Assembly (NCBI RefSeq): GCF_002209565.1
Contig: NZ_NJIH01000008.1
Location: 62,001-126,000 of the forward strand
Length of the DNA: 64,000 bases
Source of the DNA: Candidimonas nitroreducens
Lineage (GTDB): Bacteria > Pseudomonadota > Gammaproteobacteria > Burkholderiales > Burkholderiaceae_B
Direction of reading: 5' to 3'
Shown here: positions 39,327 through 49,118 of the stretch, in pieces
Layout: each line of letters starts with the position of its first letter
Position numbering within the stretch: the first letter of the stretch is position 1
Translations under genes and position numbers: made by a program
Notes under the pieces: model-generated
The model's input: the letters and a program-made list of their open reading frames with translations, nothing else
What the model was told of the DNA's origin: nothing
Database searches by the model: none

Positions 39327-39721
39327 GTTGGGTTCTTGAGCCGCGTCGACGGCGGCCCGGGCGAGGCGGCTAAGTTCGCCCGGCCCCGGCTGCGCCGGGG
39401 CTGCCCTTGCCTCCGGGTGTTTTGGGGCGGTCGGCAAACTCGCGCGGCGGCCAGTCCCCCGGACTGGCCGCAAGCATCGCGCTCAGACAGTGCCTCCCTT
39501 GCACCCCCAAAACGCCCGGAGGCCGCGGCGGGCTCTCAAATCGCCGCCCCGCCCGAGCCGCCGCCGGCGCTCGCGTTGAGGTCGGTGGTACGCGTCCGCA
39601 GTGGCTGCTTGCGGAGGCATTTGTGGTGCTCCGGGGTAGATGCTTTGGTCGCCGTCGGTCGCGGTTCCGGGATGCCAGTCGCGGCGGGTGTGGGGGCTTG
39701 GCCCCCACGTTTTTATAGTTC
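39327..39721. other. Spacer between the ridA fragment and hemL
   Basis: About 395 bp with no recognised gene. Parts of it (CGGGGCTGCCCT, TCGGCA plus ACTCGC) align with the shorter spacer at 34411-34524 after intact ridA. The reading frames through it look like random GC-rich sequence. Confidence 0.6.
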
Positions 39722-40999
39722 CTACAGCTTGGCGAAAGCCTGCTCGGCCGCGTCCAGGGTGGCCTGGATGACGGCGTCGTCGTGTGTTGCCGACACGAAA
39801 CCGGCTTCGAAGGCCGAGGGCGCGAAGTGCACGCCCTTGATCAGCATGGCGTGGAAGAACTTCTTGAAGCGCTCCACGTTGCAGGCCGAGACCTCAGCGA
39901 GGCTGGTGGGCACCTGTTCGCTGAAGTAAATGCCGAACATGCCGCCGATGTGATCGGCGCTGAAGGGTACGCCGGCGGCGCGGGCGCGCTCGGCCAGGCC
40001 CTGGGCCAGCTTGGCCGTCTGCGCCGACAGGTGCTCGTAGAAGCCGGGGGCCGACAGCAGGCGCAGCGTGGCCAGGCCCGCCGCCACGGCCACGGGGTTG
40101 CCCGAGAGCGTGCCGGCCTGGTAGACGCCGCCCAGCGGCGCGATGTGCTCCATGATGTCGGCGCGGCCGCCGAAGGCGCCCACCGGCATGCCGCCGCCTA
40201 TCACCTTGGCCAGCGTGGTCAGGTCGGGCCGGATGCCGGTCAGGCCCTGCACGCCTTGCGGGCCGACGCGAAAGCCGGTCATTACTTCGTCGAATATCAG
40301 CAGCGCGCCGTACTGCGTGCACAGCTCGCGCAGGCCTTCGAGAAAGCCTGGCGCCGGCTTGACCAGGTTCATATTGCCGGCCACCGGCTCGACGATGATG
40401 CAGGCGATGTCCTTGCCTTCCTCTTCGAAGGCGGCGCGCACCTGGTCGAGCTTGTTGTATTCCAGCACCAGGGTGTGCTGGATGAATTCGGGCGGCACGC
40501 CGGCTGAGGTGGGCGTGCCGAAGGTCAGCAGGCCCGAGCCGGCCTTGACCAGCAGGCTGTCGGCGTGGCCGTGGTAGCAGCCTTCGAACTTGACGATCTT
40601 GGGCCGGCCCGTGACGCCGCGCGCCAGGCGGATGGCGGTCATGGTGGCCTCGGTGCCGGAGCTGACCAGGCGCAGCTTGTCTATGGACGGGATGCGCGCG
40701 GCGATGGTCTCGGCGATTTCGATCTCGGCCTCGGTGGGCGCGCCGAAGGACAGGCCGCCGACGGCGGCTTCCTGCACCGCGCGCACGACTTCCGGGTGCG
40801 CGTGGCCCAGGATGGCCGGGCCCCACGAGCCGATATAGTCGATGTAGCGGGTGTCGTCGGCGTCCCACATGTAGGGGCCCTGGGCGCGCTTGATGAAGCG
40901 TGGCGCTCCGCCCACCGAGCGGAAGGCGCGCACCGGGGAATTGACGCCGCCCGGGATGGTCTGGCAGGCTCGTTCGAACAGTTCGGGATTGCGGGACAT
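39722..40999 (-). CDS. hemL: Glutamate-1-semialdehyde 2,1-aminomutase
   Basis: PLP enzyme making 5-aminolevulinate for haem, 425 aa from the ATG at 40999. [19 protein letters not shown] is the family start, and the PLP lysine is in [24 protein letters not shown] supplies the cofactor-binding aspartate. A longer in-frame start (41101) is not conserved. The 3-prime end is duplicated at 34525. thiE lies upstream on the same strand. Confidence 0.97.
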   Translation of the reverse strand: MSRNPELFERACQTIPGGVNSPVRAFRSVGGAPRFIKRAQGPYMWDADDTRYIDYIGSWGPAILGHAHPEVVRAVQEAAVGGLSFGAPTEAEIEIAETIAARIPSIDKLRLVSSGTEATMTAIRLARGVTGRPKIVKFEGCYHGHADSLLVKAGSGLLTFGTPTSAGVPPEFIQHTLVLEYNKLDQVRAAFEEEGKDIACIIVEPVAGNMNLVKPAPGFLEGLRELCTQYGALLIFDEVMTGFRVGPQGVQGLTGIRPDLTTLAKVIGGGMPVGAFGGRADIMEHIAPLGGVYQAGTLSGNPVAVAAGLATLRLLSAPGFYEHLSAQTAKLAQGLAERARAAGVPFSADHIGGMFGIYFSEQVPTSLAEVSACNVERFKKFFHAMLIKGVHFAPSAFEAGFVSATHDDAVIQATLDAAEQAFAKL

Positions 41000-41171
41000 G
41001 ATGTGGCTCTTAGTGGCGATGTTGGGTTGTATGCGCTTGTGCAGCGATTCGGTGCTGCGGTGATTCGGCTTGCAGCCATGCGGCGCGGGCTGCGCGGGCA
41101 AGATTCAGGCGGATCGGGCGTAGAGGATACGCGCACATTGCTGTATAGGCCCGCATGGGTTTGCCGCGCCC

Positions 41172-41849
41172 TCAGCCGTGCGCGTGGCGGCGGTGGCCGA
41201 TGTCGAACAGCTCGCGGCCGCGCGCCGCGGCGCCGCGGATGCTGCCGGCCGCGAACAGCCCGCTGATCAGGGCGATGCTGTCGGCGCCTGCGGCGATGAC
41301 GGGTGCGGCATTGGCCGGATCCAGGCCGCCGATGGCCACCACGGCGGCCCGGGTGGCGCCGCCGGCCGCCTCGGCCAGCGCGCGCCCGCGCCGGATGTCG
41401 TCCAGGGTGGCGCGCACCGCCTGCGGCTTGATTCTGGAAGGATAGACCGCGCCGAAGGCGATGTAGTCGGCGCCGGCCTCCAGGGCCTGGCGCGCCAGGG
41501 CGGGCTCGTTGTAGCAGGAGCAGCCTATGATGGCCTGCGGGCCGAGAGCCAGGCGGGCCTGGCGCGCGCTGCCGTCCTCGCGCCCCAGGTGCACGCCGTC
41601 GGCGCCGGTCTCGGCGGCCAGGCGCCAGTCGTCGTTGACGATGAAGACGACTTTCAGTTTGGCGCACAGGGCGCGCAGGGCGCGAACCTGGAACCGCCTG
41701 GCACGCGCGTCGCCGGTCTTGCGGCGCCACTGCAGCGCGGTCATGCCGCCGGCCGCCGCGGCTCTTACCGCGGCCAACAGGCGCTGCGTGTCGTCCCATT
41801 CGGGGGTGACCCCGTACAGGCCGCGCGGGAATCGCAGCCGCGCCGTCAT
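41172..41849 (-). CDS. thiE: Thiamin-phosphate synthase
   Basis: Joins HMP-diphosphate and thiazole phosphate to thiamin monophosphate. It is 225 aa, TIM-barrel, with QWRRKTGDARARRFQVRAL, VNDDWRLAAETGADGVHLG and the phosphate-binding IGGLDPANAAPVIAAGADS. The ATG overlaps the thiD stop by four bases, so the two are translationally coupled. No TPP riboswitch is apparent upstream of the pair. Confidence 0.94.
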   Translation of the reverse strand: MTARLRFPRGLYGVTPEWDDTQRLLAAVRAAAAGGMTALQWRRKTGDARARRFQVRALRALCAKLKVVFIVNDDWRLAAETGADGVHLGREDGSARQARLALGPQAIIGCSCYNEPALARQALEAGADYIAFGAVYPSRIKPQAVRATLDDIRRGRALAEAAGGATRAAVVAIGGLDPANAAPVIAAGADSIALISGLFAAGSIRGAAARGRELFDIGHRRHAHG

Positions 41850-42646
41850 GCCAGGCTCCGGCGGATCAGGCGCTGTCCCATGCCGGGCTGGAACGAGGCT
41901 GCCGACAGTGCGGCCGCCTGTTCGATGGCGGCGGCAACGGCGTCGGCTACGCCCAGGCCGCGGGCCAGCTGGTTGGTGACGGCACAGGCCAGCGGCCCGT
42001 CGGCGTCGTGCACGCGGGCGGCGGGCGCGGCCCAGGGCCAGCTATGGGTTTCGTTGCGCTGGCCTTGCAGCAGGTATGCGGACAGCCCCGGGCGCATGGG
42101 CGTGGCCGTGCTCAGCACCCATTTCGCCCCGTACTGCAGCAGGGCCTGTGCCGCCGACCCGCCTTCGACTTCGGGCAGCAGGCCTTCGGCCTGCCACTGC
42201 AGCAACAATTGGTTGTCGACGATGGCGATGTCGGTCTGGGGCAGCAGCAGCTCGAAGGTGGCGCCCAGGGCTTCTTCGGGGTCGCTGTCTTCCAGCACGG
42301 CGGCGCCGGGCATGGCGCCCAGGTGCAGCACCAGGGGCACCTTGCTGTAGTCGGCGGCGATCTGGGCCACCACGCTGGCCGTTTCGGCGGTATACAGCGG
42401 CCCGATCTTGATGGCCTGCACGGCCATGTCTTCGAGCAGGCAGCGGGCCTGGTCGTCGATGGTTTCGGGGGCCACGACTTGAATGTCTTCGACGCTGGCC
42501 GTGTCCTGCACGTGCAGGGCCGTCAGGGTGCCCAGCGCGTGGCAGCCCAGGGCGGCGCAAGTAACCGCATCGGCAGGCAGGCTACCCGCCCCGCTGGGGT
42601 CGAAAGGGCCGAAAATAAGGACTAATGGGGGCTTGGTTTCTGGCAC
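41846..42646 (-). CDS. thiD: Hydroxymethylpyrimidine/phosphomethylpyrimidine kinase
   Basis: Ribokinase-fold kinase supplying HMP-diphosphate to ThiE, 266 aa. The N-terminal site reads FGPFDPSGAGSLPADAVT, slightly different from the usual G-x-D-P-S-G-G-A-G; the C-terminal anion hole region is DADGPLACAVTNQLARGLG. I chose the GTG at 42644-42646 since the product then begins right before the first beta strand; the in-frame ATG at 42745 gives an unlike extension. No ribosome site is evident for either. It is divergent from the rubredoxin gene. Confidence 0.87.
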   Translation of the reverse strand: MPETKPPLVLIFGPFDPSGAGSLPADAVTCAALGCHALGTLTALHVQDTASVEDIQVVAPETIDDQARCLLEDMAVQAIKIGPLYTAETASVVAQIAADYSKVPLVLHLGAMPGAAVLEDSDPEEALGATFELLLPQTDIAIVDNQLLLQWQAEGLLPEVEGGSAAQALLQYGAKWVLSTATPMRPGLSAYLLQGQRNETHSWPWAAPAARVHDADGPLACAVTNQLARGLGVADAVAAAIEQAAALSAASFQPGMGQRLIRRSLA

Positions 42647-42815
42647 GGAGTAACAGGTTGCAGAAATGGGCGGAAATCTTTGGTTATGATCGCAGAAATT
42701 GCGGTGTGGATCCGGGCGGCTTGTCGAACGGCTCCGCGCCCCCATTCTAATCTAACGAGTCGGGTGTACCGCGCGCCATTGCGCCGGGCCCGTAGCCTTC
42801 AACGAGTAACATAAC

Positions 42816-42980
42816 ATGCGAACCTGGATGTGTTTGATTTGCGGCTGGATCTATGACGAAGAGGCCGGCCTGCCCGAAGAGGGCATTGCCCCCGGCACGC
42901 TTTGGGAAGACGTGCCGCCGAACTGGGTCTGCCCGGAATGCGGCGCGCGCAAGGAAGATTTCGAACTGATCGAAGTCTGA
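42816..42980 (+). CDS. Rubredoxin
   Basis: Iron-only electron carrier of 54 aa. The four iron ligands are the two CxxC pairs: MCLICGWIYDE near the N-terminus and VCPECGARKEDFE near the C-terminus, the exact rubredoxin spacing. It is a stand-alone protein, divergent from thiD and 125 bases before yqgE. Its redox partner is not indicated; alkane hydroxylase or oxygen-detoxification partners are known elsewhere. Confidence 0.96.
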   Translation: MRTWMCLICGWIYDEEAGLPEEGIAPGTLWEDVPPNWVCPECGARKEDFELIEV

Positions 42981-43105
42981 GCGGTGCGCGGTGTTCCGCC
43001 TTGCCGGGATTTTGAACTGATAGCGGTTTGCAAGATCCAATAACTGGAAATGGGCTGAAAGTGCAGGTAAAAAGGTAAAGGCAGGCAAAAACCAGGAGAA
43101 AGGCC

Positions 43106-43699
43106 ATGGAAACCTCCGCCAAGCAGTCCCACAGCGGCAGCAGTGCCGACCTGTCGCGCCAGTTCCTGGTCGCCATGCCGGGCATGGTTCATGGCAACCT
43201 GGCCGATACGGTGATCTATGTGTGCGAACACACCGAGCAGGGCGCGCTGGGCCTGGTCATCAACCGGCCCACTGACCTTACCGTCGGCAGCCTGCTCGAG
43301 CGCATCGACCTCGATCTGGCGCTGGAAATCGGCCCGGTCAAAGATTCGCCGGTGTTCTTTGGCGGCCCGGTGCAAACCGACCGCGGCTTCGTGCTGCACG
43401 CGCCCGCCGGCGACTATGGCTCCAGCATACGCCTGGGCGAAATGGCGCTGACCACCTCGCGCGACGTGCTGCAGGATGTCGCACAGGGGCACGGCCCCGA
43501 GCATTTGCTGGTCACCCTGGGTTACGCCGGCTGGGGCGCCGGCCAACTGGAAAGTGAAATGGCGCAGAATGCCTGGCTGAACGTGCGGGCCGACGAAAGC
43601 ATTCTGTTCGACACGGCGCCCGAGAACCGCTACGAAGCCGCCATGCGCTTGCTGGGCATAGATCCCATCATGCTGGCCGGCGGCGCCGGCCATGATTGA
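43106..43699 (+). CDS. YqgE/AlgH-family protein
   Basis: Conserved protein of 197 aa, UPF0301. FLVAMPGMVHGNLADTVIYVCEHTEQGALGLVINRP is the family signature region; VFFGGPVQTDRGFVLH and LVTLGYAGWGAGQLESEM are also characteristic. Its biochemical role is unsettled. The last eight bases overlap the ruvX start, a pairing found very widely, so the two are co-transcribed. An AGGAGAAAGG stretch precedes the ATG. Confidence 0.94.
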   Translation: METSAKQSHSGSSADLSRQFLVAMPGMVHGNLADTVIYVCEHTEQGALGLVINRPTDLTVGSLLERIDLDLALEIGPVKDSPVFFGGPVQTDRGFVLHAPAGDYGSSIRLGEMALTTSRDVLQDVAQGHGPEHLLVTLGYAGWGAGQLESEMAQNAWLNVRADESILFDTAPENRYEAAMRLLGIDPIMLAGGAGHD

Positions 43700-44090
43700 C
43701 GAGACTCTGCTGGCCTTCGACTATGGTATCCGCAAGATCGGCGTCGCCATCGGCAACACCCTGACGCGCCAGGCCCGGCCGCTGGAAATCCTGGCGCCGG
43801 TCACGCGCGAACAGCGCTTCGCCGCCATCGGCCGCCTGCTGCAGGAATGGCGGCCCGACCGGGTGGTCGTAGGGCTGCCCTACACTGCCGACGGCGGCGA
43901 GCAATACGCCACTTCGCGCTGCCGCCGCTTTGCCAACCAGCTGCATGGCCGCTACGGCGTGGCGGTCGAACTGGTCGACGAACGCGGCTCCAGTGTCGAG
44001 GCGCAGGCCATCCTGGGCACCCACGAACCCGACGACGCGGTGGCGGCGGCCGTCATCCTGCAGCGCTATCTCGACGCGCTGGGCACCTGA
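43692..44090 (+). CDS. ruvX: Holliday junction resolvase-like nuclease RuvX
   Basis: RNase H-fold nuclease of 132 aa, acting on pre-16S rRNA and possibly DNA junctions. AFDYGIRKIGVAIGN carries the first acidic residue, VVGLPYTADG the nucleotide loop, and VDERGSSVEAQA the second acidic residue, with the last in HEPDDAVAAAVILQ. Its TGA stop is the first three bases of repeat A3. In relatives pyrR-pyrB-pyrC usually follow; here there is only the repeat and then plsC. Confidence 0.95.
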   Translation: MIDETLLAFDYGIRKIGVAIGNTLTRQARPLEILAPVTREQRFAAIGRLLQEWRPDRVVVGLPYTADGGEQYATSRCRRFANQLHGRYGVAVELVDERGSSVEAQAILGTHEPDDAVAAAVILQRYLDALGT

Positions 44091-44217
44091 TACGGCTTTG
44101 CGATCGGAACGGCACGCGCATTGAGCGCACAAGCCGCAAAGCCGCAGAACAATACGAATGCTGCGGCAAGGCGAAGCAACACCCTTATCTCTTATCTTTT
44201 TGATCGCGAGTCCGTAT
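44088..44217. repeat. Intergenic palindromic repeat A3
   Basis: Ends are inverted: TACGGCTTTGCGATCGGAA at the left and the complement of TACGGACTCGCGATCAAAAA at the right. The inner CAATACGAATGCTGCGGCAAGGCGAAGC matches the core of copies A4 and A5. It begins with the TGA stop of ruvX. Confidence 0.75.
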
Positions 44218-44313
44218 GGTGCGTCGCGGCCCGTGCGGGGCGGGCCGGCGCCGATATTGCGATATCGAATATCATGGCGCGACATCGTTTTCGACTTTTG
44301 ATGAGGGATCGGC

Positions 44314-45072
44314 TTGAGAGTTCTGCTGTTCGCGTTGCGCGCGCCCTGTGTCGCCGTCTGGATCGTACTGGGCCTGCTCACCGAGGTCTGCGTGTTTCCC
44401 CTGCTGTCCCTGTCGGCCCGCGGCGCCGTGAGCCGCACCTGGTCGCGCGTCCTGATGTGTCTGTGCGGCGTGCGCATACGGGTGTGCGGAGCCCCGGTAC
44501 AGGGCGCGCCGGTGCTATGGGTGGCCAATCACGTCTCGTGGGTCGACATCTTCGTGCTCAACAGCGTGCGCTGCACCGCCTTCGTCGCCAAGAGCGATAT
44601 CCGCCGCTGGCCGGTGCTGGGCTGGCTGGTGGCCGGGGCGGGCACGGTATTCATAGAGCGCGGCCAGCGCCAGGCGATCCGCGCCGTGGGCCGGCAGATG
44701 GCCGAGCGCTTCCGCCGCGGCGAGGTGGTAGGGCTGTTTCCCGAGGGCACGACCTCGCCGGGCTTCGACGTTGCGCCGTTCCATTCCAGCCTGTTCGAGG
44801 CCGCCATCCAGGCCGGCGTCGACGTGCAGCCGGTGGCGCTGCGCTTTCTGCACCGTGGCCGGCGCAGCGATCTCGCGTCCTTCGTGGGTGAGCAGAACCT
44901 GATCCAGAACCTGTGGTGCCTGCTGGGCGCCACCGGCGTGGAGGTCGAGGCGGATTTTCTTGCGCCGCTGCGCAACGAGGATTGCCGGGCGCGCGGGCGC
45001 GCCAGTACGGCCGCGCAGGTGCACCGCGCGATACGCGCGGCGGTTGTGGCCGAAGAGCCGGCGCAGGCCTGA
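44314..45072 (+). CDS. plsC: 1-acyl-sn-glycerol-3-phosphate acyltransferase-like protein
   Basis: Membrane lysophospholipid acyltransferase of 252 aa. The catalytic HX4D motif is NHVSWVDIFVLN and the glycerol-phosphate site is FPEGTTSPG. An N-terminal hydrophobic segment (LRAPCVAVWIVLGLLTEVC) anchors it. The start is TTG at 44314, with GAGGGA five bases upstream; no in-frame ATG precedes it. Its TGA stop begins repeat B2, and apaH is convergent. Confidence 0.87.
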   Translation: MRVLLFALRAPCVAVWIVLGLLTEVCVFPLLSLSARGAVSRTWSRVLMCLCGVRIRVCGAPVQGAPVLWVANHVSWVDIFVLNSVRCTAFVAKSDIRRWPVLGWLVAGAGTVFIERGQRQAIRAVGRQMAERFRRGEVVGLFPEGTTSPGFDVAPFHSSLFEAAIQAGVDVQPVALRFLHRGRRSDLASFVGEQNLIQNLWCLLGATGVEVEADFLAPLRNEDCRARGRASTAAQVHRAIRAAVVAEEPAQA

Positions 45073-45176
45073 TTCGACTGCCAAATCATTCGTGCACTTT
45101 GTCGGCCTTGCTTGCCGTACCGGGTGTACTGTCTGCGCTTGGCTTTCGCGTTCGCGATTGATTTGGAAATGGAATG
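45070..45176. repeat. Intergenic palindromic repeat B2
   Basis: Inverted ends (TGATTC..CCAAATCATTCG with GATTGATTTGGAAATGGAAT) enclose GTGCACTTTGTC and GTACCGGGTGTACTGTCTGCGC. It is a close reverse-orientation match to B1 at 61498-61603. It begins with the TGA stop of plsC and ends just before the apaH stop. Confidence 0.8.
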
Positions 45177-45191
45177 GCTCTGGGCCGGTAG

Positions 45192-46115
45192 TCAGTCGCT
45201 GGCGGGCTTTAGGTATTGCGTGCAGGGCACCTGCACCAGGCGCCGGTCGCGCAGCCGCAGCGCGCTGAGCTTGCCGCCCCAGACGCAGCCGGTATCCAGG
45301 CAGATGGCATCCGGGCGCAGCAGCAGCCCCAGCGCCGACCAGTGGCCGAACACCACGGTGTCTTCGGCCGCGATGGCGCGGCCGGGTACATCGAACCAGG
45401 GCATCAGGCCCGCCTCGCTGCTCGGCGGCCCCTTGTGCGGTAGTTCGATGTGGCCCTGCGCATCGCACATGCGCATGCGCGTCAGCGCATTGATGATGAT
45501 GCGCATGCGCTTGCCGCCGTGATAGCTGTCCTTCCATTGCACGGGCCGATTGCCGTACATTTTTGCCAGGTGTTCCTGCCAGCCCGGGCCGCGCAGCGCC
45601 TGCTCGACTTCGGCCGCCAGGGCCAGAGTCTGGGGCACGTCCCAGCAGGGCAGCACGCCGGCGTGCACCAGCAGGTGGCGATGTTCGTAGTGGGCCAGCG
45701 GCCGATGCCGCAGCCAGTCGATCAGTTCCTGGGAGTCGGGTGCGTCCAGCACATCCTGCAGCGTGTCGGACTTGCCCGGCGGGCGGATGCCGGCGGCCAC
45801 GGCCAGCAAGTGCAGGTCGTGGTTGCCCAGCACGGCCACGGCGCGGTCGCCCATCTGCTTGACGCGCCGCAGGGCGCCCAGCGAATCGGGGCCGCGATTG
45901 ACGAGGTCGCCGGCGAACCAGTAGCGGGCCGCGGGGTCGCCGGCGATTTCGGGCTGTTCCAGCAGTTGTCCCAGCGGGGTGCAGCAGCCCTGCAGGTCGC
46001 CGATGATCCAGATGTCGCCCGAATCGCCAGCCGCGCCACCCGCCGCTTGCGGCGCGGCATGGTCTGCGCCGGGGAACGCATGTTCTTCGGGCTGCTGGCC
46101 CGGCACGCCGCTCAT
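45192..46115 (-). CDS. apaH: Symmetrical Ap4A hydrolase
   Basis: Metallophosphatase cleaving diadenosine tetraphosphate, 307 aa. After an A/G-rich N-terminal extension of about 30 residues not found in E. coli, the motifs are [28 protein letters not shown] and [10 protein letters not shown], with FGHWSALG near the end. ApaH influences stress responses and RNA capping. The ATG overlaps the lptG stop by four bases. Confidence 0.93.
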   Translation of the reverse strand: MSGVPGQQPEEHAFPGADHAAPQAAGGAAGDSGDIWIIGDLQGCCTPLGQLLEQPEIAGDPAARYWFAGDLVNRGPDSLGALRRVKQMGDRAVAVLGNHDLHLLAVAAGIRPPGKSDTLQDVLDAPDSQELIDWLRHRPLAHYEHRHLLVHAGVLPCWDVPQTLALAAEVEQALRGPGWQEHLAKMYGNRPVQWKDSYHGGKRMRIIINALTRMRMCDAQGHIELPHKGPPSSEAGLMPWFDVPGRAIAAEDTVVFGHWSALGLLLRPDAICLDTGCVWGGKLSALRLRDRRLVQVPCTQYLKPASD

Positions 46116-47290
46116 GCCGGTCTCTTGCTCCAGGGCCAGCGCAGCTCGGCATAGCGGCGCACCTGGTGCTGGTTTTCCATGAAGATCAGGGTGCCCAGGG
46201 CCAGGCTCAGGACGACGATATTGGGCACCAGGGCCGTGACCCATGGCGCCCATTTGCTGAGCATGCCGACATTCAGGGCAAGCTGGTTGAGCATGAAGAA
46301 GCCCACGCCCAGCAGAATGCCGACGAAGACCTTGCTGCCCACGCCGCCGCGGCGCGTCTGCATGAAGCCGATGGGCGCGGCGATGGTGATCATGACCAGC
46401 AGGGTGAAGGGGTAGGCGATCTTGCGCCACAGCGCCACCACTTGCCTTTCGGTCTGCAGCTTGTTGGCTTTCAGGTACTTGATGTAGTCGAGCAGATCCA
46501 GAATCGACATGCGTTCGGGTGTCAGGATGCGCGCGATCAGCCGTTCGGGGGTAAGCGTGGTTCTGAATGAGGCCTCGGGCACCGTCTTGAGGTGCACCAG
46601 CGGCTGCGTGGGCTGCACCGCGTCGGCCAGTGCGCGGCGCGCGGCGGGATCGATGACCGACTCGGTGACGTCGTTCAGCACCAGCCGGCCGTCGCTGAAG
46701 TGGCCTTCCTTGGCCTGCATGAATGAGCTGAGTTCCTGGCCCTTGCGGAACTGGTACAGCGTGACGCCGGCCACGCCGCCGCTGGCCAGCAGGCGCGAGA
46801 TATTGATGACGCGGGTGCCGTCGTCGGGCAGTGGCTCTTTGAACCAGTAGCCGCTGCTGAGCCGGCCGCCTTCGGCCCTGCCCAGCAGCGTCAGGTTGGC
46901 CTCGCTGGACTTGATTTCGGCCGCTGGCGTGACCACCTCGGACAGCACGAAGGCGCCCACCACCAGCGGAATGGTGATGATCCAGAGCATGGCCAGCATC
47001 TTCATGCCGCTGACCCCCGAGACCCGCAGGATCACCAGCTCGTTGCGCTGCGCCAGCCCGGCCAGCGCCAGCACCGCGCCGATCAGCAGGCCTATGGGCA
47101 GCAGATCGTAGAGGCGGGTGGGCAGGGCCAGGGCCTGCAGATAGAACAGGCTGAGCAGCGTGAATTTGGGGCCTATATTGTCCAGATCGTCGATCAGTGC
47201 GAAGAAAGTGAACAGGCCCACCAGGGCGATCAGCACGACGGCGCTGGAGCGATATATCTCGCTGGCTAGGTAACGGCGGGCAGTGCGCAT
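46112..47290 (-). CDS. lptG: LPS export permease LptG
   Basis: Inner-membrane permease of the Lpt bridge, 392 aa. There are N-terminal membrane segments ([22 protein letters not shown] and following), a periplasmic beta-jellyroll in the middle, and C-terminal membrane segments ([19 protein letters not shown]). [12 protein letters not shown] begins the LptF/LptG family. The partner lptF is not adjacent. The ATG at 47290 was chosen over an unlike extension from 47353. Confidence 0.92.
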   Translation of the reverse strand: MRTARRYLASEIYRSSAVVLIALVGLFTFFALIDDLDNIGPKFTLLSLFYLQALALPTRLYDLLPIGLLIGAVLALAGLAQRNELVILRVSGVSGMKMLAMLWIITIPLVVGAFVLSEVVTPAAEIKSSEANLTLLGRAEGGRLSSGYWFKEPLPDDGTRVINISRLLASGGVAGVTLYQFRKGQELSSFMQAKEGHFSDGRLVLNDVTESVIDPAARRALADAVQPTQPLVHLKTVPEASFRTTLTPERLIARILTPERMSILDLLDYIKYLKANKLQTERQVVALWRKIAYPFTLLVMITIAAPIGFMQTRRGGVGSKVFVGILLGVGFFMLNQLALNVGMLSKWAPWVTALVPNIVVLSLALGTLIFMENQHQVRRYAELRWPWSKRPA

Positions 47291-47485
47291 CGTAGCGGCT
47301 ATGATTCCTGTGTTGCGGTGGAGCGGGTGTCGCGATACCCGCAAGCTTAACAAAACCCGGCCGCCGGCGGCGCAGGCGCAGACAGGATGATCCCGCCTGC
47401 GCGCGGCCGGCCCGGGCGCTCATCGCGAGGGGCGCCTGCCATTGCGCGGGCCCGGTGGGTCGGCCATCCCTGCGGATCTCGGCCT

Positions 47486-48214
47486 TCAGGGGCTGCCGGG
47501 TATGTCGACCAGGTGCATGCGCCGCTGCACGATCCGGGCGTGGCGCCTGAGGTAGGCGGTGTCGCGGTGGCGGTCGTAGTAGTCGGGGTTGGGCAGCATC
47601 GAGGCCAGCCTGGCCGCCTGGTAGCTGTTGAGCATCCTGGCGCCGACGTGATAGTAGTGGCGCGCCGCGGCCTCGGCGCCGAAGACATTGGTGCCCCACT
47701 GCGCCAGGTTCAGGTACAGCTCGAGTATGCGCCGCTTGCTCATGACCAGTTCCAGCATATAGGCCAGCGCCAGTTCCTGCGCCTTGCGCAGGTACGAGCG
47801 CGAGTCGGACAGGAACAGGTTCTTGGCCAGCTGCTGCGTGATGGTCGAGCCGCCGCGCCGCCGGTGCGTGCCCCTTTCCTCTTGCTTGAGGTTATAGGCC
47901 CAGGCCTGGCGGATGGCGCTCCATTCGACGCCGTCGTGGCCAGTGAAATTCGAATCTTCCGAGGCGATCACCGCGCGCTTGAGCGTGGTGCTGATCTGCG
48001 CGTAAGGCACCCACCGATGCTGCAGGCTGGCATGCGGGTCGGTGGCGCGCAGCTGCTGCAAGGTGGCGGCCATGAACGCGCTGCTGCCCGGGTTCTGGTA
48101 CTTGTACCAGACGATCATGGCGAACAGGCCCAGTTCATACAGCAGCAGCGCGCATACGCCGATCGCCAGCAGCGATCTGAATATGCCGCGCCGCCCGGGC
48201 TTGCGCCTGCCCAT
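47486..48214 (-). CDS. mtgA: Monofunctional biosynthetic peptidoglycan transglycosylase
   Basis: Glycosyltransferase 51 enzyme polymerising lipid II, 242 aa. An N-terminal membrane anchor is at about 15-35. Motif 1 is [16 protein letters not shown] with the catalytic glutamate, and motif 2 is [37 protein letters not shown] is also conserved. There is no transpeptidase domain. aroE lies 16 bases upstream on the same strand. Confidence 0.95.
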   Translation of the reverse strand: MGRRKPGRRGIFRSLLAIGVCALLLYELGLFAMIVWYKYQNPGSSAFMAATLQQLRATDPHASLQHRWVPYAQISTTLKRAVIASEDSNFTGHDGVEWSAIRQAWAYNLKQEERGTHRRRGGSTITQQLAKNLFLSDSRSYLRKAQELALAYMLELVMSKRRILELYLNLAQWGTNVFGAEAAARHYYHVGARMLNSYQAARLASMLPNPDYYDRHRDTAYLRRHARIVQRRMHLVDIPGSP

Positions 48215-48230
48215 GGGTGTCAGGGCCTGT

Positions 48231-49118
48231 TCATGCCGACGCGGCGGCGCGATGCAGTTCCTGGCGCAGCGCCGCCAGGGTGGCGTCCACGCCGGGCTCC
48301 GCGCCGTGCCAGATGGCGAAGCTGGCCGCCGCCTGGCCGACCAGCATGCCCAGGCCGTCGGCCAGCAGCGCCGCGCCCTGGCCGCGCGCCTGCTGCAGGA
48401 AGGCGGTGGGCAGGGCGCCGTACATCATGTCGTAGGCCAGCGCGCCGGGGGCGTACAGCCCGTCGGGCAGCGCCAGGCCGGCGGCGCCCAGGCTGCTGGA
48501 CGTGGCGTTGATGACCGCGTCCCACTGCCCGTCGCGCGCGTCCAGGGCGCCGAGTGCGCCGGCCGACAGCGTGGCGGCGTGCCGCGGCAGCTCGCGCGCC
48601 ATGTGGGTGCACAGTTCGGTGGCGCGCAGCGGGTTGCGGTTGGCCACGTGCAGCCGCGCGCAGCCGGCTTCGAGCAGCGGCGCCAGCACGCCGCGCGCCG
48701 CGCCGCCGGCGCCCAGCAGCAGCACGCGGCGCTGGCGCAGTTCGACGCCCAGGCGGCGGATGTCGCCGACCAGGCCTACCCCGTCGGTGTTGCAGCCGTG
48801 CAGCTGCCCGTCTTCCATCCACAAAGTGTTGACGGCGCCCGCCAGCCGGGCGCGCGCGCTGAGGTGGTTTTCGGCCAGGCGCCAGGCGGCTTCCTTGAAC
48901 GGCACGGTCACGTTCAAGCCGCGGCCGCCCTGCGCGAAGAAGCCTCGCACCGTGTCGGCGAAGCTGTCTTCGGCGGCCTGGATGCGTTCATATTCCAGCG
49001 CGATGCCGGTCTGCGCGGCGAAGTGCCGGTGTATGAAGGGCGAGCGGCTGTGACCGACGGGGTTGCCGATGACGGCATAGCGCTGTATCTGTGCGGGTGG
49101 GGTAGCGGTGGCGTTCAC
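48231..49118 (-). CDS. aroE: Shikimate dehydrogenase
   Basis: NADPH-dependent reduction of 3-dehydroshikimate, 295 aa, starting with GTG. YAVIGNPVGHSRSPFIH gives the shikimate site, VTVPFKEAAWRLA the catalytic lysine, and LLGAGGAARGVLAPL the NADP loop. It overlaps the stop of the preceding TonB-like gene, and mtgA follows, so these are one transcription unit. The gap to mtgA starts with a 12-base match to the C repeat (48222-48233). Confidence 0.95.
   Translation of the reverse strand: MNATATPPAQIQRYAVIGNPVGHSRSPFIHRHFAAQTGIALEYERIQAAEDSFADTVRGFFAQGGRGLNVTVPFKEAAWRLAENHLSARARLAGAVNTLWMEDGQLHGCNTDGVGLVGDIRRLGVELRQRRVLLLGAGGAARGVLAPLLEAGCARLHVANRNPLRATELCTHMARELPRHAATLSAGALGALDARDGQWDAVINATSSSLGAAGLALPDGLYAPGALAYDMMYGALPTAFLQQARGQGAALLADGLGMLVGQAAASFAIWHGAEPGVDATLAALRQELHRAAASA

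Noticed and set aside
42600-42815. TPP riboswitch upstream of thiDE
   Set aside because: The conserved CTGAGA and ACCTG-type core elements could not be found in the right order before thiD.
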